Shown here: one piece after another, positions 35,209 through 44,678 of the stretch | Layout: each line of letters opens with the position of its first letter | Position numbering within the stretch: the stretch's first letter is position 1 | Assembly: GCA_016745215.1 (NCBI GenBank) | Contig: CP050890.1 | Location: 4,650,001-4,714,000, forward strand | Direction of reading: 5' to 3' | Origin: Thiohalocapsa sp. PB-PSB1 | GTDB lineage: Bacteria; Pseudomonadota; Gammaproteobacteria; Chromatiales; Chromatiaceae | Length of the DNA: 64,000 bases | The notes under the pieces: model-generated | The model's input: only the letters and a program-made list of their open reading frames with translations | Database searches by the model: none | Told to the model about the DNA's origin: nothing | Position numbers and translations under genes: made by a program

Positions 35209-37047
35209 TCAATCCGGGGCAAAGGTCTCGTCAGCAAGTCCAGGGATTCGATCCCGTGGCTGCCGGTGTTTGAGAAGCATGAAGTTCTCGATCACCAGAG
35301 CATCCATCTCGGTGCGCATAAAGCATCGATAGGCATCCTCTGGGGTACACACAATCGGCTCGCCCCGAACATTAAACGACGTATTCACCAACACCGGACA
35401 ACCCGTCCTGTTCTCAAAAGCCTCGAGCAGTCGATGGTAACGTGGATTGGTCGCTTCGTGCACGGTCTGTACCCGAGCCGTATAATCGACATGGGTAATT
35501 GCCGGTAAGTCCGATCGAGATACCTTCAGCTGGTCGATGCCAAACAGCGACGCCTGCTGTGCGCCGACGGATTTACGCCGCTCCTTCTTGACCTCTGCCA
35601 CCAGCAGCATATACGGACTGTCGCAGGACAGATCGAAACAGTCTGCCGCCCGCTTGGCCAGTACCGATGGGGCAAAAGGCCGGAACGATTCGCGGAATTT
35701 GATCTTCAAATTCATGACCGACTGCATCTGTTCGCTGCGCGGGTCTCCAAGTATCGAGCGACCGCCAAGCGCGCGCGGGCCGAACTCCATCTTGCCCTGG
35801 AACCAGCCCACGACCTGTTCCTGGTCGAGCAGCCTGGCCACCTCCGGCAACAACAATTCGTCATCGAGTTCCTGAAAAACCGCATCCACGGATTCCAGGT
35901 AGGCTCGAATCTCGCTAGCATGGAAACAGGGTCCCAAAAAGCTGCCATCCATGCCATCCTCGGCCAACACGGCACGCGGCCGATCCAGATACTGATGCCA
36001 TACGGCGAATGCCGCGCCCAGGGCACCGCCCGCATCCCCCGCTGCCGGCTGTATCCAGAGATCATCGAACCCCCCTTCTCTCAGCAGTCGTCCATTGGCG
36101 ACACAGTTCAACGCCACGCCGCCTGCCATACAAAGATGCCGCGCCCCGGTTTCTCTGCGCAGCGTCCTGGCCAATCGCAACACCACCTCCTCGGTGACCA
36201 CTTGAATGGAACGAGCCAGGTCCATCTCGCGCTGGGTGACCGGGGCATCCGGAGCCCGCGGCGGACCGTCGAACAGCTTGTCGAAGCGGTCGCTGGTCAT
36301 CCTCTGTCCATCGGCATAGCTGAAAAAACGCATATCCATCTGGAAGCTGCCATCATCCTTGATATCGATGAGTCGCTCGCGGATGACATCGACATAACGC
36401 GGCTCGCCATAGGGCGCAAGCCCCATGAGTTTGTACTCTCCGGAGTTGACCCTGAAGCCGGTATAAAAGGTAAAAGCGCTATACAGCAGGCCGATGGAAT
36501 GCGGAAAGCGGATTTCCCACAGAGGCGTCAGCGATGCGCCCTCACCGCTCCAGGCAGAAGTGGTTGCCCACTCCCCGACACCGTCCATGCACAGCACCGC
36601 GGCCTGCTCGAACGGCGACGGAAAAAACGCCGATGCCGCATGCGACTGATGGTGGGCGGCACACAAAACCGGTGGAACCCGGTGTGGCTCGATCTCGGCG
36701 ATGGTGGCCAACCGTGCGCGAATCTCCGACCTCTGATAGAGTTTGTCTCGCAACCAGAGGGGCATTGCACGCAAGTAGGAGCCCAATCCTCTGGGCGCAT
36801 AACTCAAATAAGTCGACAACAGGCGCCGGAATTTCATCGAAGGGCGATCGTAAAACGCCACATAGTCTATGTCCGACAGCGGCAAGCGTCCCGCACGCAG
36901 GCAAAATTCGATGGCATGCTGGGGAAACCCGGCATCATGTTTTTTGCGTGTAAAGCGCTCTTCCTGAGCCGCGGCAATCAACTTGCCGTCCTGCACGAGC
37001 GCGGCAGCGCTGTCGTGATAATGCGCGGAGATTCCGAGGATGTTCAT
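35209..37047 (-). CDS. carbamoyltransferase (NodU/CmcH/TobZ family)
   Basis: 612 residues of normal length. The N-terminal Kae1-like half begins MNILGISAHYHDSAAAL and holds the metal-binding HHQSHAASAF and CMDGVGEWATTS. The ATP/carbamoyl-adenylate part has GVALNCVANGRLLREGGF, and the C-terminal YrdC-like half has KMEFGPRALGGRSIL and NTSFNVRGEPIVCTPEDA. It transfers carbamoyl from carbamoyl phosphate to a sugar or hydroxyl of a small molecule or glycan. Nearby small SxtJ-like, SGNH and methyltransferase genes suggest modification of a surface or secondary metabolite (inference). Confidence 0.92.
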   Translation of the reverse strand: MNILGISAHYHDSAAALVQDGKLIAAAQEERFTRKKHDAGFPQHAIEFCLRAGRLPLSDIDYVAFYDRPSMKFRRLLSTYLSYAPRGLGSYLRAMPLWLRDKLYQRSEIRARLATIAEIEPHRVPPVLCAAHHQSHAASAFFPSPFEQAAVLCMDGVGEWATTSAWSGEGASLTPLWEIRFPHSIGLLYSAFTFYTGFRVNSGEYKLMGLAPYGEPRYVDVIRERLIDIKDDGSFQMDMRFFSYADGQRMTSDRFDKLFDGPPRAPDAPVTQREMDLARSIQVVTEEVVLRLARTLRRETGARHLCMAGGVALNCVANGRLLREGGFDDLWIQPAAGDAGGALGAAFAVWHQYLDRPRAVLAEDGMDGSFLGPCFHASEIRAYLESVDAVFQELDDELLLPEVARLLDQEQVVGWFQGKMEFGPRALGGRSILGDPRSEQMQSVMNLKIKFRESFRPFAPSVLAKRAADCFDLSCDSPYMLLVAEVKKERRKSVGAQQASLFGIDQLKVSRSDLPAITHVDYTARVQTVHEATNPRYHRLLEAFENRTGCPVLVNTSFNVRGEPIVCTPEDAYRCFMRTEMDALVIENFMLLKHRQPRDRIPGLADETFAPD

Positions 37048-37602
37048 ACGGCCACTCGGCAGCAGGGCAACGAGCCCTGGCCAATCGCCAAGGCGTGTCC
37101 CATTGTAGTCATCGTGATCAAGGCGATTTCCTTAGGGCAATTTCCGTGGAGAAACAGACTCGACCTATTCGCGCCGCCTATTCACGGCATCGGCAGACCT
37201 GCCGCCCAAGCGGTCTTCGAGTCCTGGTGCCTGCGCGCGAGGTCCGGCTGAAACCCATCCAGAGCCCGCCATGGTGCGCCTGAGGGTTCCGAATCCAGCG
37301 TCGGAGCGCGCGCGGGCTGGCTTGCAAGCGCGCCTTCGGACTGTCAATGTAGACGACCCCGTCGTTGCGCGTCAAGCGGTCCGATCCCCTGCTGCAACAG
37401 GGCTTCATCCCGCGATGAATGACAGCGCTTGTTCGCTTGCTGACAGGCTGCTAATCTTGCCATCCGGTAACGCCGTGGATTACCGCAATCCATACAGCCT
37501 ATCCAAACGGCAACTCCGCTCGATCAGCTTCACTGGTCAATCGATTCAACCAATCAGATCGACCAATCAAGCCAACCGGCACATCGATCCGACGAGGACA
37601 GC
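37048..37602. other. divergent intergenic region, no supported gene
   Basis: Between the carbamoyltransferase and the 39-residue gene. It contains TGGTCAATCGATTCAACC, CAATCAGATCGACCAATCAA-type short direct repeats near 37540-37575. No clear promoter or RNA gene is seen. Confidence 0.5.
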
Positions 37603-37722
37603 ATGCGCAAACTGCAAGAGATAGTCCACAACTTCAAAACCTACCTGAGTTCACTGCTGGCACGGCGGCGGCGCAAAAAACAAGAAAAGAAAGATGATCC
37701 TTTCATCTATCCCCACTACTAG
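37603..37722 (+). CDS. 39-residue basic protein
   Basis: From the ATG after GAGGACAGC to TAG. It has an amphipathic helix-like N-terminus (KLQEIVHNFKTYLSSLL), a run of Arg and Lys, and the ending DDPFIYPHY. Very short proteins ending PFIY- are commonly annotated next to carbamoyltransferase/SxtJ clusters, as I recall. No membrane helix as strong as SxtJ is present. It may be the degenerate partner of the carbamoyltransferase pathway. Confidence 0.5.
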   Translation: MRKLQEIVHNFKTYLSSLLARRRRKKQEKKDDPFIYPHY

Positions 37723-38078
37723 CGGCCTCGCTACCAGCGACCTCAGGACTCGATAGCCTCACTGTCCATGGGATGCAGCCCAGCCAGCGCATTGGCGTGT
37801 GATATCGCTCGTTTTCGCGTTTTTCGCGCTTTTCCAGATGCTACCTTGCCGATAGATTCGATTCCTTTGCGATCCCGCTTCCGATTCTGAACAAGCAGCG
37901 CTGGGCGGGTTGCACCCTTGGCCGACAGCCTCCCTCCCCCTCCGGACATCGCCGCTTCATTGCAGCACCAGTCGAGCACCACGGTTAGAGCATCAAAAAA
38001 CCAAGCAAAACAAGCCTTTCGTGTCGAGCGCACCATCGGCCACCAACACCGAGGCAGCATCCTCCGAATTTGAACCCA

Positions 38079-39023
38079 ATGCCCTACTCTTTCGCCCGCA
38101 TCGGCATCGAACCATCCCGTCTTTTTTCCCGCGACCAGATGCCCCCCGCGCCTCATGCCGAGCGCTACGCCGCCGGCACCTACACTTGGCACTTCTTCGA
38201 CTCTGCCCGCGCCAACCGCGCGCGTCCGCATCCAAGGCTGGGTGCAACCGACGTGGAATACCGTTTCAACCGTTTGGGCTACCGCGCGCCCGAGTTTCCG
38301 GATGCCGCCGATACCGACGACAGGGTCTCCCTGGTCTGCATCGGCAGCAGCGGTTTGTTCGGCGCAGGTCTGCCGGAAAGCGAAACCCTGCCGGCCCAGG
38401 CCGCCTCGCTGCTTGAAACGCGCCTTGGGCGCAGCGTCCGTTATTGGAATCTGGGTTCAGGAGGCACCGGTGCCGACTATGTCACCCGTATGCTATTTTC
38501 GGCGATTCCGGTGCTTGCGCCGGACCTGCTGTTGATCACCACCTTCCCATTCAATCGCAGAGAATTCATCAACGAACAAGGGCACATTTTCAGCGGATAT
38601 GGCTCACCGAATTGGCATCAACGCTTCACGAATCCAGAACAGTGGCGACTGGACACTGTCTGTTCGAATATCAGCAATGCATACACGGACAGCGTCAATT
38701 TCATGACGAATTTCAAAGTCTGGGAACATCTCTGCGATAGCGCGAAGCTTCCCTGGGTCTTCACGACCGAGGCCTATTCCCAACAGCTGGATGAACTGCT
38801 GCCCCTGATGACCGATCCGCGACGCAGCATTGCCCCCGGCATACATGCTCTGATCGACCACTACCGAGGCACCCCGGCGACCGGCCTGGCGAGAGACATG
38901 CTGCATGCCGGATCTGAACCGACAGCGCGACTGGCTGCAGACATGGTCAACGCCCTGTTTCAAATCTACCCCCAATCCATGGCCGCCCTGCGCCAGACCG
39001 ACCAGCACAACCAATCCACATGA
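38079..39023 (+). CDS. SGNH/GDSL-type hydrolase-like protein
   Basis: 314 residues from the ATG at 38079. The first block reads SLVCIGSSGLFGAGLPESET, with GSS in place of the usual GDS so that the Ser remains but the adjacent Asp does not, and block III-like NLGSGGTGADY follows. No signal peptide is visible. It overlaps the downstream methyltransferase (ATGA). SGNH enzymes act as esterases or acyltransferases on glycans and lipids; with the methyltransferase and carbamoyltransferase nearby it may belong to one tailoring pathway. The 355 bases upstream hold no supported gene. Confidence 0.7.
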   Translation: MPYSFARIGIEPSRLFSRDQMPPAPHAERYAAGTYTWHFFDSARANRARPHPRLGATDVEYRFNRLGYRAPEFPDAADTDDRVSLVCIGSSGLFGAGLPESETLPAQAASLLETRLGRSVRYWNLGSGGTGADYVTRMLFSAIPVLAPDLLLITTFPFNRREFINEQGHIFSGYGSPNWHQRFTNPEQWRLDTVCSNISNAYTDSVNFMTNFKVWEHLCDSAKLPWVFTTEAYSQQLDELLPLMTDPRRSIAPGIHALIDHYRGTPATGLARDMLHAGSEPTARLAADMVNALFQIYPQSMAALRQTDQHNQST

Positions 39024-39865
39024 GTGACCGCACAACAGCCGCAAACCCGGAGGTGCTGGCCTTTTACAAGTCCCTGCCCTTCAACTATCACCAAACCGCG
39101 GCAACGCAGGCCGACGCCATCCGCGCGCATGACAGCGCATCGCTGTATCCGCCCCTGCTGCAAGCGTTACAGGAGCAACCAAGCACATTGGAGGTTGGCA
39201 GCGGCACGGGCTGGCTGAGCAATGGCATCGCTTTCCACCACGGAGTTCCGGTGCATGGGATCGATTTCAATCCGATCGCCATCGAGCGCTCCCGCGAGGT
39301 TGCACGCGAACTCGGAGTACAGAGTCGGTTCGACGAGGCCGATCTGTTTGGATTCTATCCATCGACTGCCTACCAACTGGTGATCTCACTTGGCGTTCTG
39401 CATCACACGAATGACTGCCAAGGGGGCATTCGCCACCTGCGCGAAGCCTGCCTGAGCGAGACCGGGCGTTTGTTCATTGGCCTCTACCACGAATATGGTC
39501 GCAGACCCTTTCTTGAACATTTCGCCGAACTGCAAGCCAGTGGCGCCACTGAAGAACAATTGTTCAAGCGCTATCGGACCCTGCATGGCGGCCTGTCGGA
39601 CGATACGCACGCCCGCTCCTGGTTTCGCGATCAGGTGCTCCATCCCCACGAGACACAGCACACACTGGCGGAAGTGCTCGACCTGCTGGAGGATCTGAAC
39701 ATGCGGCTGCTGTCCACATCCATTAACCGTTTCGAGCCCATCGGCTCCATGACCGAACTGCTGCAACAGGAAAAGGGCTACCGTGAAATCTCCCTCCAGC
39801 GGCTTGCCGAGGATCGCTATTTTCCCGGCTTTTTCCTCTTCTTGGCAGAACCGATCCAGCGCTGA
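39020..39865 (+). CDS. class I SAM-dependent methyltransferase
   Basis: 281 residues. Motif I is LEVGSGTGWLSNGIA, motif II HGIDFNPIAIER, and the acidic plus VISLGVLHHTND motif IV region is present, all within residues 55-140. The C-terminal half is family specific (YHEYGRRPFLEHF). Its start overlaps the SGNH hydrolase stop, so the two are translationally coupled. Substrate unknown. Confidence 0.9.
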   Translation: MSDRTTAANPEVLAFYKSLPFNYHQTAATQADAIRAHDSASLYPPLLQALQEQPSTLEVGSGTGWLSNGIAFHHGVPVHGIDFNPIAIERSREVARELGVQSRFDEADLFGFYPSTAYQLVISLGVLHHTNDCQGGIRHLREACLSETGRLFIGLYHEYGRRPFLEHFAELQASGATEEQLFKRYRTLHGGLSDDTHARSWFRDQVLHPHETQHTLAEVLDLLEDLNMRLLSTSINRFEPIGSMTELLQQEKGYREISLQRLAEDRYFPGFFLFLAEPIQR

Positions 39866-39916
39866 ACAACTCCCTGGAAATAGGATTCCGAGAGTAAAGG
39901 CTGGCTTTGGCCGCTG

Positions 39917-40312
39917 GGAGCGCCAGACTGGGAGCGCCAGACTGGGAGCGCCGGCTTTCCAGCCGGCCCGTCTTTGGCGCGGCTCAATGCCGCGCCAAAG
40001 ACGTAAGAAATCGCGAAAACCCTTCAAACCCGAGCTAAATCTAACCGAGCTGAAGATGCGGGCGGGGATGTGCCAAGTCGCTCCTGCCGCAAGATCGCCT
40101 GGTGCGGGCATTGAGCCCGCATCAGGCGAGGCCGGCTAGAAAGCCGGCGCTCCCAGTAGGCCGGCTAGAAAGCCGGCGCTCCCAGTAGGCCGGCTAGAAA
40201 GCCGGCGCTCCCAGTAGGCCGGCTGGAAAGCCGGCGCTCCCAGTAGGCCGGCTGGAAAGCCGGCGCTCCCAGTAGGCCGGCGCTCCCAGTAAGCCGGCGC
40301 TCCCAGACAGGC
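39917..40312. repeat. composite REP/BIME-like block 1
   Basis: Order: degenerate GGGAGCGCC units; a perfect 15-bp-stem hairpin at 39969-40003; a spacer; a hairpin at 40096-40128 (one mismatch); then five 29-bp units (core GCCGGCTGGAAAGCCGGC, itself a small hairpin) plus two short units lacking the loop. The same block in reverse complement lies at 52606-53175. Confidence 0.88.
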
Positions 40313-40314
40313 TC

Positions 40315-41733
40315 CTATGCCTCGAAACGGCGCTGCATCCATTCCAACCCCCAGATCGCCGACCAACCCAGAAACGCCAGCATCAGCAACAGAATGCGCA
40401 GGCCCTCGTCGGCTACGGCGATCGCGCTCAGCGCAAGGATGGGAACGCCGATGCGCAAACCAGTCAACGCGGCACGGATGCGACGGTGGGCACGACGACA
40501 ACTTGCGCAGATGCGCGTATGCAAAGTAAACCGATTCCAAGCCTGCTGATCCTCCGCCTGGCTTGCCCGATGCGTTTCCCCAGGGCCGGATTTGCTGCGG
40601 GAGAAACCGCGAAAAAACGGCAGGCCGTCACCGACCCGGTCCAGCCACTTTCGATACTCCACCACCAACCGATCCGAGGTCTTGATCGGCAGCCAGAGAT
40701 GCTGCAATGCCTGCTCGGCACGTTCGATCTCCGCGTACTGCCCGACCACGACGCTCATATCCTGTTCCAGAATCAAACACTGAGTCCAGTGCTCCAACCA
40801 TCGCGGTTTCCAGCGTTCGCGAGCAGAAGTAAAATTGCTGTACTTACGGTACAGCAACCGGCAGCGCCCCTTGCCCAACGGGATGGAATAGAGCGCAAGC
40901 CCGGCGATCCGCTCCGCATCCCGATACTCCGAGGTATAGCGCACCAGATTAGGCGCCACGAACTCCACCAGCGCGCCCTTCAACTCAGCTGTACCCATGT
41001 GCTTGGATGCTGTTTCGCCCTGGCTTTTCGCTTCCGCTTCGCCGCTGGGCGCATCCTCCCGCAGGGTACGAAAGCGGCTGGCGATGCGCCGATTGGAATT
41101 CTCGACCAGATCGAACTCCAGCGGTCCGGCCAATTCCCGCAGGCCGCCGCCGCGCACCCCGTCATGCGCGATATGGATATGGGCCAGATCGATGATATTC
41201 TCGATCAGGTAGGTCTGGTCGTAGGGCAAATCCATTTGGAAGTCCACCCGATAGACATCCGGGCGATCCAGCGCAGGTGTCATTGGAATGGCGCTCGGAT
41301 CGGCATCGGCTGCCACCCCGGCCCAGACCCAGATCATGCCTTGACATTCCACCACGGGATAAGAACGAGTGCAGGCCCGGGCCGGAATCCGCCGACTGCT
41401 GGGCATTTGTGGAATATGCCGGCACTGACCCTCGGCATCGAACTGCCAACCATGGTAAAAGCACTCCAGGCGACCATCCACCAGCTTACCCTCCGACAAG
41501 CGCGCGGCTCGATGCGGACAGCGATCGGCCAGACACACCAAGCGCTGATCGCCGTCGCGGTACAGCACCAAGGGCTCGTCGTAGATGGAAAAACCCATCG
41601 GCTGCTGGGCCGGCAAATCTTCGAGGAAACTGACCGGATACCAATGCTGATGCCAATCGAAAGCCGGCAGCTCGTGTTGCGAGGCGATATCTGTTGGCCG
41701 AAGCGAAACAACGGAAGAAGCGCTGGCTACCAT
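40315..41733 (-). CDS. Rieske oxygenase, pheophorbide a oxygenase-like
   Basis: 472 residues. Rieske [2Fe-2S] ligands are C72-x-H74 and C91-x2-H94 (CPHRAARL and CFYHGW). The mononuclear-iron site appears as D182-x2-H185-x4-H190 (DLAHIHIAH). A PaO-type C-terminal domain follows with CxxC (RICASC, near residue 410), then two hydrophobic helices that anchor it in the membrane. This is the layout of plant PAO/TIC55 and their bacterial relatives. In a phototroph it may act in (bacterio)chlorophyll turnover, but the substrate cannot be read from sequence. Confidence 0.85.
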   Translation of the reverse strand: MVASASSVVSLRPTDIASQHELPAFDWHQHWYPVSFLEDLPAQQPMGFSIYDEPLVLYRDGDQRLVCLADRCPHRAARLSEGKLVDGRLECFYHGWQFDAEGQCRHIPQMPSSRRIPARACTRSYPVVECQGMIWVWAGVAADADPSAIPMTPALDRPDVYRVDFQMDLPYDQTYLIENIIDLAHIHIAHDGVRGGGLRELAGPLEFDLVENSNRRIASRFRTLREDAPSGEAEAKSQGETASKHMGTAELKGALVEFVAPNLVRYTSEYRDAERIAGLALYSIPLGKGRCRLLYRKYSNFTSARERWKPRWLEHWTQCLILEQDMSVVVGQYAEIERAEQALQHLWLPIKTSDRLVVEYRKWLDRVGDGLPFFRGFSRSKSGPGETHRASQAEDQQAWNRFTLHTRICASCRRAHRRIRAALTGLRIGVPILALSAIAVADEGLRILLLMLAFLGWSAIWGLEWMQRRFEA

Positions 41734-41809
41734 GGAATGCTCCGAAGAGTAGTGAATCGATGAACCCTCGAGCCATCAGGCCAGGGCGGAATCATGAACC
41801 GATCACATA

Positions 41810-41929
41810 GTAGCGGTTCATGAATCACCTATACAACGCTATCCAGCCATCGGCGAAGTACAATCGGGGCCGCTATCGGAATCGGAATCGGAATCGACAG
41901 AGAAAACGCCCTATGCCATTCGCTCATGA
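41810..41929. repeat. dispersed repeat, copy 2
   Basis: Reverse complement of the 34944-35063 element, with GGAATC hexamers. It occupies the non-coding stretch 41734-42192 upstream of the first duplicated metallophosphoesterase copy. No gene is seen in the remainder of that stretch. Confidence 0.8.
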
Positions 41930-42192
41930 TTTGAAGGCAGCGCCTTTCTCCCGGGAAAGGCGCGATCGCCCGCAAGCGGGCTCCTACGCGTCGTCAAGGT
42001 CTGCTTGCGGGCGAGGCGCCTTGGCCCCTCTGCGCACGCTGCGTCTCTGCGGTGAATCCAGACATGCTTCGAGAAGACAGCATCCGATGCAAAGCCGCGA
42101 GAAACAGAAGAGGGTCTTTGCCGATGGCTTGCGCTCCAGCGTGGCGCTGGCTATCCTGACTTGATCGATCCAGAGCAACAAGATGTGCGCGA

Positions 42193-43266
42193 ATGTCAAG
42201 CCCTGCCAGTTCCCGGCCGATACGCCTGCTCCACCTGTCCGACATCCATTTCAGCAAAGGCCGCAGCTGGGATGCTGACCCGATCCTGCGCCATTTGGCG
42301 AAGCAGATCAGCGACGATGTCGCCGCGGGGCTGGTCCCTGATTTGGTGGTCTGCACCGGCGATCTCGCGTTCAGCGGCCAGCAGCATGAGTACAAGCTGG
42401 CCAAGAGCTGGCTGGAATCGCAGCTCTGGCCGGCGTTGATGCCGGACTCGGCGCCGGCACTGTACCGAGATCGGCTGCTGCTGGTGCCCGGCAACCACGA
42501 TGTCGACCGCAAACGCGTCGATGCGGTCGCCGAGATGGTCCAGACCGGACTCCTCGCCGGTGGTGACCAGCAGCGGATTGCCGCGGTGCTCGGCGATGCG
42601 AGCCAACGCGAGACCCTGCTCAAACGTCACGCCGCCTACCTCGGCTTCTATACTGCCTGGCTCGACACCAAGCAAACGCTGCCCTGGTGGCAACGCATGC
42701 TGGCCATCAACAACCAGCGCCTGCACGTCGCCGGGCTCGACTCCGCCTGGATGTCCTGCGGCAACAGCGACCGCAACCAGCTGCTGCTCGGCAGTTGGCA
42801 GCTCAAGCAGACCGTCGATGTCGCCGAGGCAGAAGGCGCCGACTGGACAATCGCCCTGCTGCACCACCCCTGGGACTATCTGGCCGAATTCGATGCCCGC
42901 GAGGCCCAACGCGACTGCCGTCTGCACCGCGACCTGATCCTGCGCGGCCATCTGCACGACCCGGACGTGCAGCGCACCCTCTTCCCCGACCCGGACTATA
43001 ACTGCCTGGAGATCGCCGCCGGCTGCGTCTACGAACACGCAAGCTATCCGAACGCCTTTCAGTGGATCGAATTGCATGCCAAGCCACGAAGGGTGCGGGT
43101 GCTGCATCGGATCTGGCTCAGGGGCAAATGGCAGCCGGATCGCAATCAACCCGGTGCTGACCAAAACGGCGCCGTCGAGATCCGCCTCTGAGACAGCGGA
43201 GATGACCGAACCCGGCACCAGCCCCGCAAAGCCCTCAGCGTCCCGGATGCCTACCGCGCCTGGCTG
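42193..43266 (+). pseudogene. metallophosphoesterase module, truncated paralogue A of DGR target 1
   Basis: The frame encodes 332 residues almost identical to the N-terminal domain of the 1141-residue target protein: LLHLSDIHFS (D17, H19), VCTGDLAFSG (D57), PGNHDVDR, LLHHPWD and RGHLHD, i.e. a complete metal-binding set. A TGA at 43189-43191 replaces a GGA codon. Nucleotide homology to the full-length gene continues to about 43266, then stops at a RAYT fragment. The NACHT and variable domains are gone. A free phosphoesterase could still be made. Confidence 0.85.
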
Positions 43267-43315
43267 GATGACGGTGACAGCTTACAAAATCCACTCAATA
43301 TGGCACCCTCCTGGC

Positions 43316-43438
43316 ATGGCACAACGTCCCAGGATCGTTATCCCCGGACTCCCCTACAATGTGACCAAACGGGGGAACCGGCGCAGCCAAGTCTTTTTCG
43401 AGGAAGGAGACTGTAGATTGAGCAACTCGAGCAAGTGA
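43316..43438 (+). pseudogene. RAYT N-terminal fragment (copy A)
   Basis: A 40-codon frame, MAQRPRIVIPGLPYNVTKRG and on, equals the first domain strand of REP-associated tyrosine transposases; the HUH motif is missing. It lies exactly where the target-1 homology ends, so insertion of a RAYT element probably truncated the gene. Confidence 0.7.
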
Positions 43439-43508
43439 CGGGCAGGGTGCTCAAACCTCAAAAGCGCGGACCAAAGAAAAGCGAGCACGATAAATAATTG
43501 CATTTAGT

Positions 43509-43696
43509 CACGGTACAAAAACAACCTGGACAGGTAGGGTGGAACAAGCGCAGCGGTTCCACCTCTTCCACTGTCACCGTAATTTAGTAAACTGTCACCG
43601 TAATTCAAAACAACCTGGATAGGTAGGGTGGAACAAGCGCAGCGGTTCCACCTCTTCCACTGTCACCGTAATTTAGTAAACTGTCACCGTAATTCC
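43509..43696. repeat. palindromic GTGGAAC...GTTCCAC units with TGTCACCGTAATT
   Basis: Two tandem ~89-bp units, each with GTGGAACAAGCGCAGCGGTTCCAC (a 7-bp-stem hairpin) and a doubled TGTCACCGTAATT motif. Single copies recur at about 44937-45008 and 47562-47668. AATTACGGTGACA also occurs beside the RAYT gene at 12-13 kb, so these look like RAYT substrates. Confidence 0.75.
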
Positions 43697-43730
43697 GTAA
43701 TTCCACATAGCGAACCTTGCGCTCTCGCGG

Positions 43731-44678
43731 TCACCGCGTCGGTACCTCCAGCGAGTCGCCATAGGTTTCGATGCCCAGGTCGCCGGCGACTTGCAGGGCC
43801 TTTGCGTCGATCATCGGCGAGATGACGATCAGCCGGTCGGCCTTGCGGTCGTGGCGGCGCTCGTAGAAGCGAGCCTTGCGTTCGAAGATGTACATGCCGG
43901 CCTTATCAATGGACGATTTCAACTCGAGGATCAGCAGCACGCCGTTTTTCACGATGACATCGAGCTCTACTTGGTCCGGCCGTCCGAATACCTCGCCGCT
44001 GTCATCGAATTCGCAAACGTTGTGGACGCTGACCTCGAAGCTTTCCTCCAGTATACCGGCCAAGGCATCGCGGAAGGCGGCCTCGGACTGCAGCCCCCAG
44101 CGTGCGCCGAGCGCGCCGACGGTGCGGTCGTATTTTTTTGCCTGGGCCATGATCTCTTCGTGGACGCGGTCGAATTCCCGCCGGGATTCGTCCCATTTCC
44201 GATTCTGCTCGTCCCATTTCCGACTCTGCTCGCGGATGTGCTCGTCCCATTTGCGATTTTGCTCGTCCCATTTCTGACTCTGCTCGCGGATGTGCTCGTC
44301 CAACCTGCGATTCTGCTCGTCCCATTTGCGATTTTGCTCGTCCCATTTCTGACTCTGCTCGCGGATGTGCTCGTCCAACCTGCGATTCTGCTCGTCCCAT
44401 TTGCGATTTTGCTCGTCCCATTTCTGACTCTGCTCGCGGATGTGCTCGTCCAACCTGCGATTCTGCTCGTCCCATTTGCGATTCTGCTCGTCCAACTTGC
44501 GATTCTGCATCTCTCGATCGCGCGCCAGCTCGTCGAGGATGCGGTTGAAGCGCTCATCGGTGGTCGAGCGGTCGGCGAAGTACTCTCGGGAGATGTCCAG
44601 CACGAAGCGGCGCAGTTCGGGCTCTTCGCGCAGCAGGCGCGGCAGCTCGCGTTTGATGGTCTCAATGGTGGTTTCCAT
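43731..44678 (-). CDS. PD-(D/E)XK nuclease-like protein with repeat coiled coil (copy A)
   Basis: 315 residues from METTIETIKRELPRLL. A short helical head is followed by a long repetitive coiled coil of 25-residue units (KWDEQNRRLDEH, IREQSQKWDEQNR) over about residues 65-170. The C-terminal domain has VELDVIVKNGVLLILELKSS, the D-...-E-x-K signature of DUF3782-type PD-(D/E)XK proteins. The start at 44678 is chosen because upstream ATGs add unrelated residues. It is convergent with the metallophosphoesterase copy. Possible DNA-binding or nuclease role is inferred from the fold. Confidence 0.75.
   Translation of the reverse strand: METTIETIKRELPRLLREEPELRRFVLDISREYFADRSTTDERFNRILDELARDREMQNRKLDEQNRKWDEQNRRLDEHIREQSQKWDEQNRKWDEQNRRLDEHIREQSQKWDEQNRKWDEQNRRLDEHIREQSQKWDEQNRKWDEHIREQSRKWDEQNRKWDESRREFDRVHEEIMAQAKKYDRTVGALGARWGLQSEAAFRDALAGILEESFEVSVHNVCEFDDSGEVFGRPDQVELDVIVKNGVLLILELKSSIDKAGMYIFERKARFYERRHDRKADRLIVISPMIDAKALQVAGDLGIETYGDSLEVPTR

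Noticed and set aside
40130..40312. Second apparent CRISPR-like array
   Set aside because: Same reason: contiguous 29-bp palindromic units without spacers.
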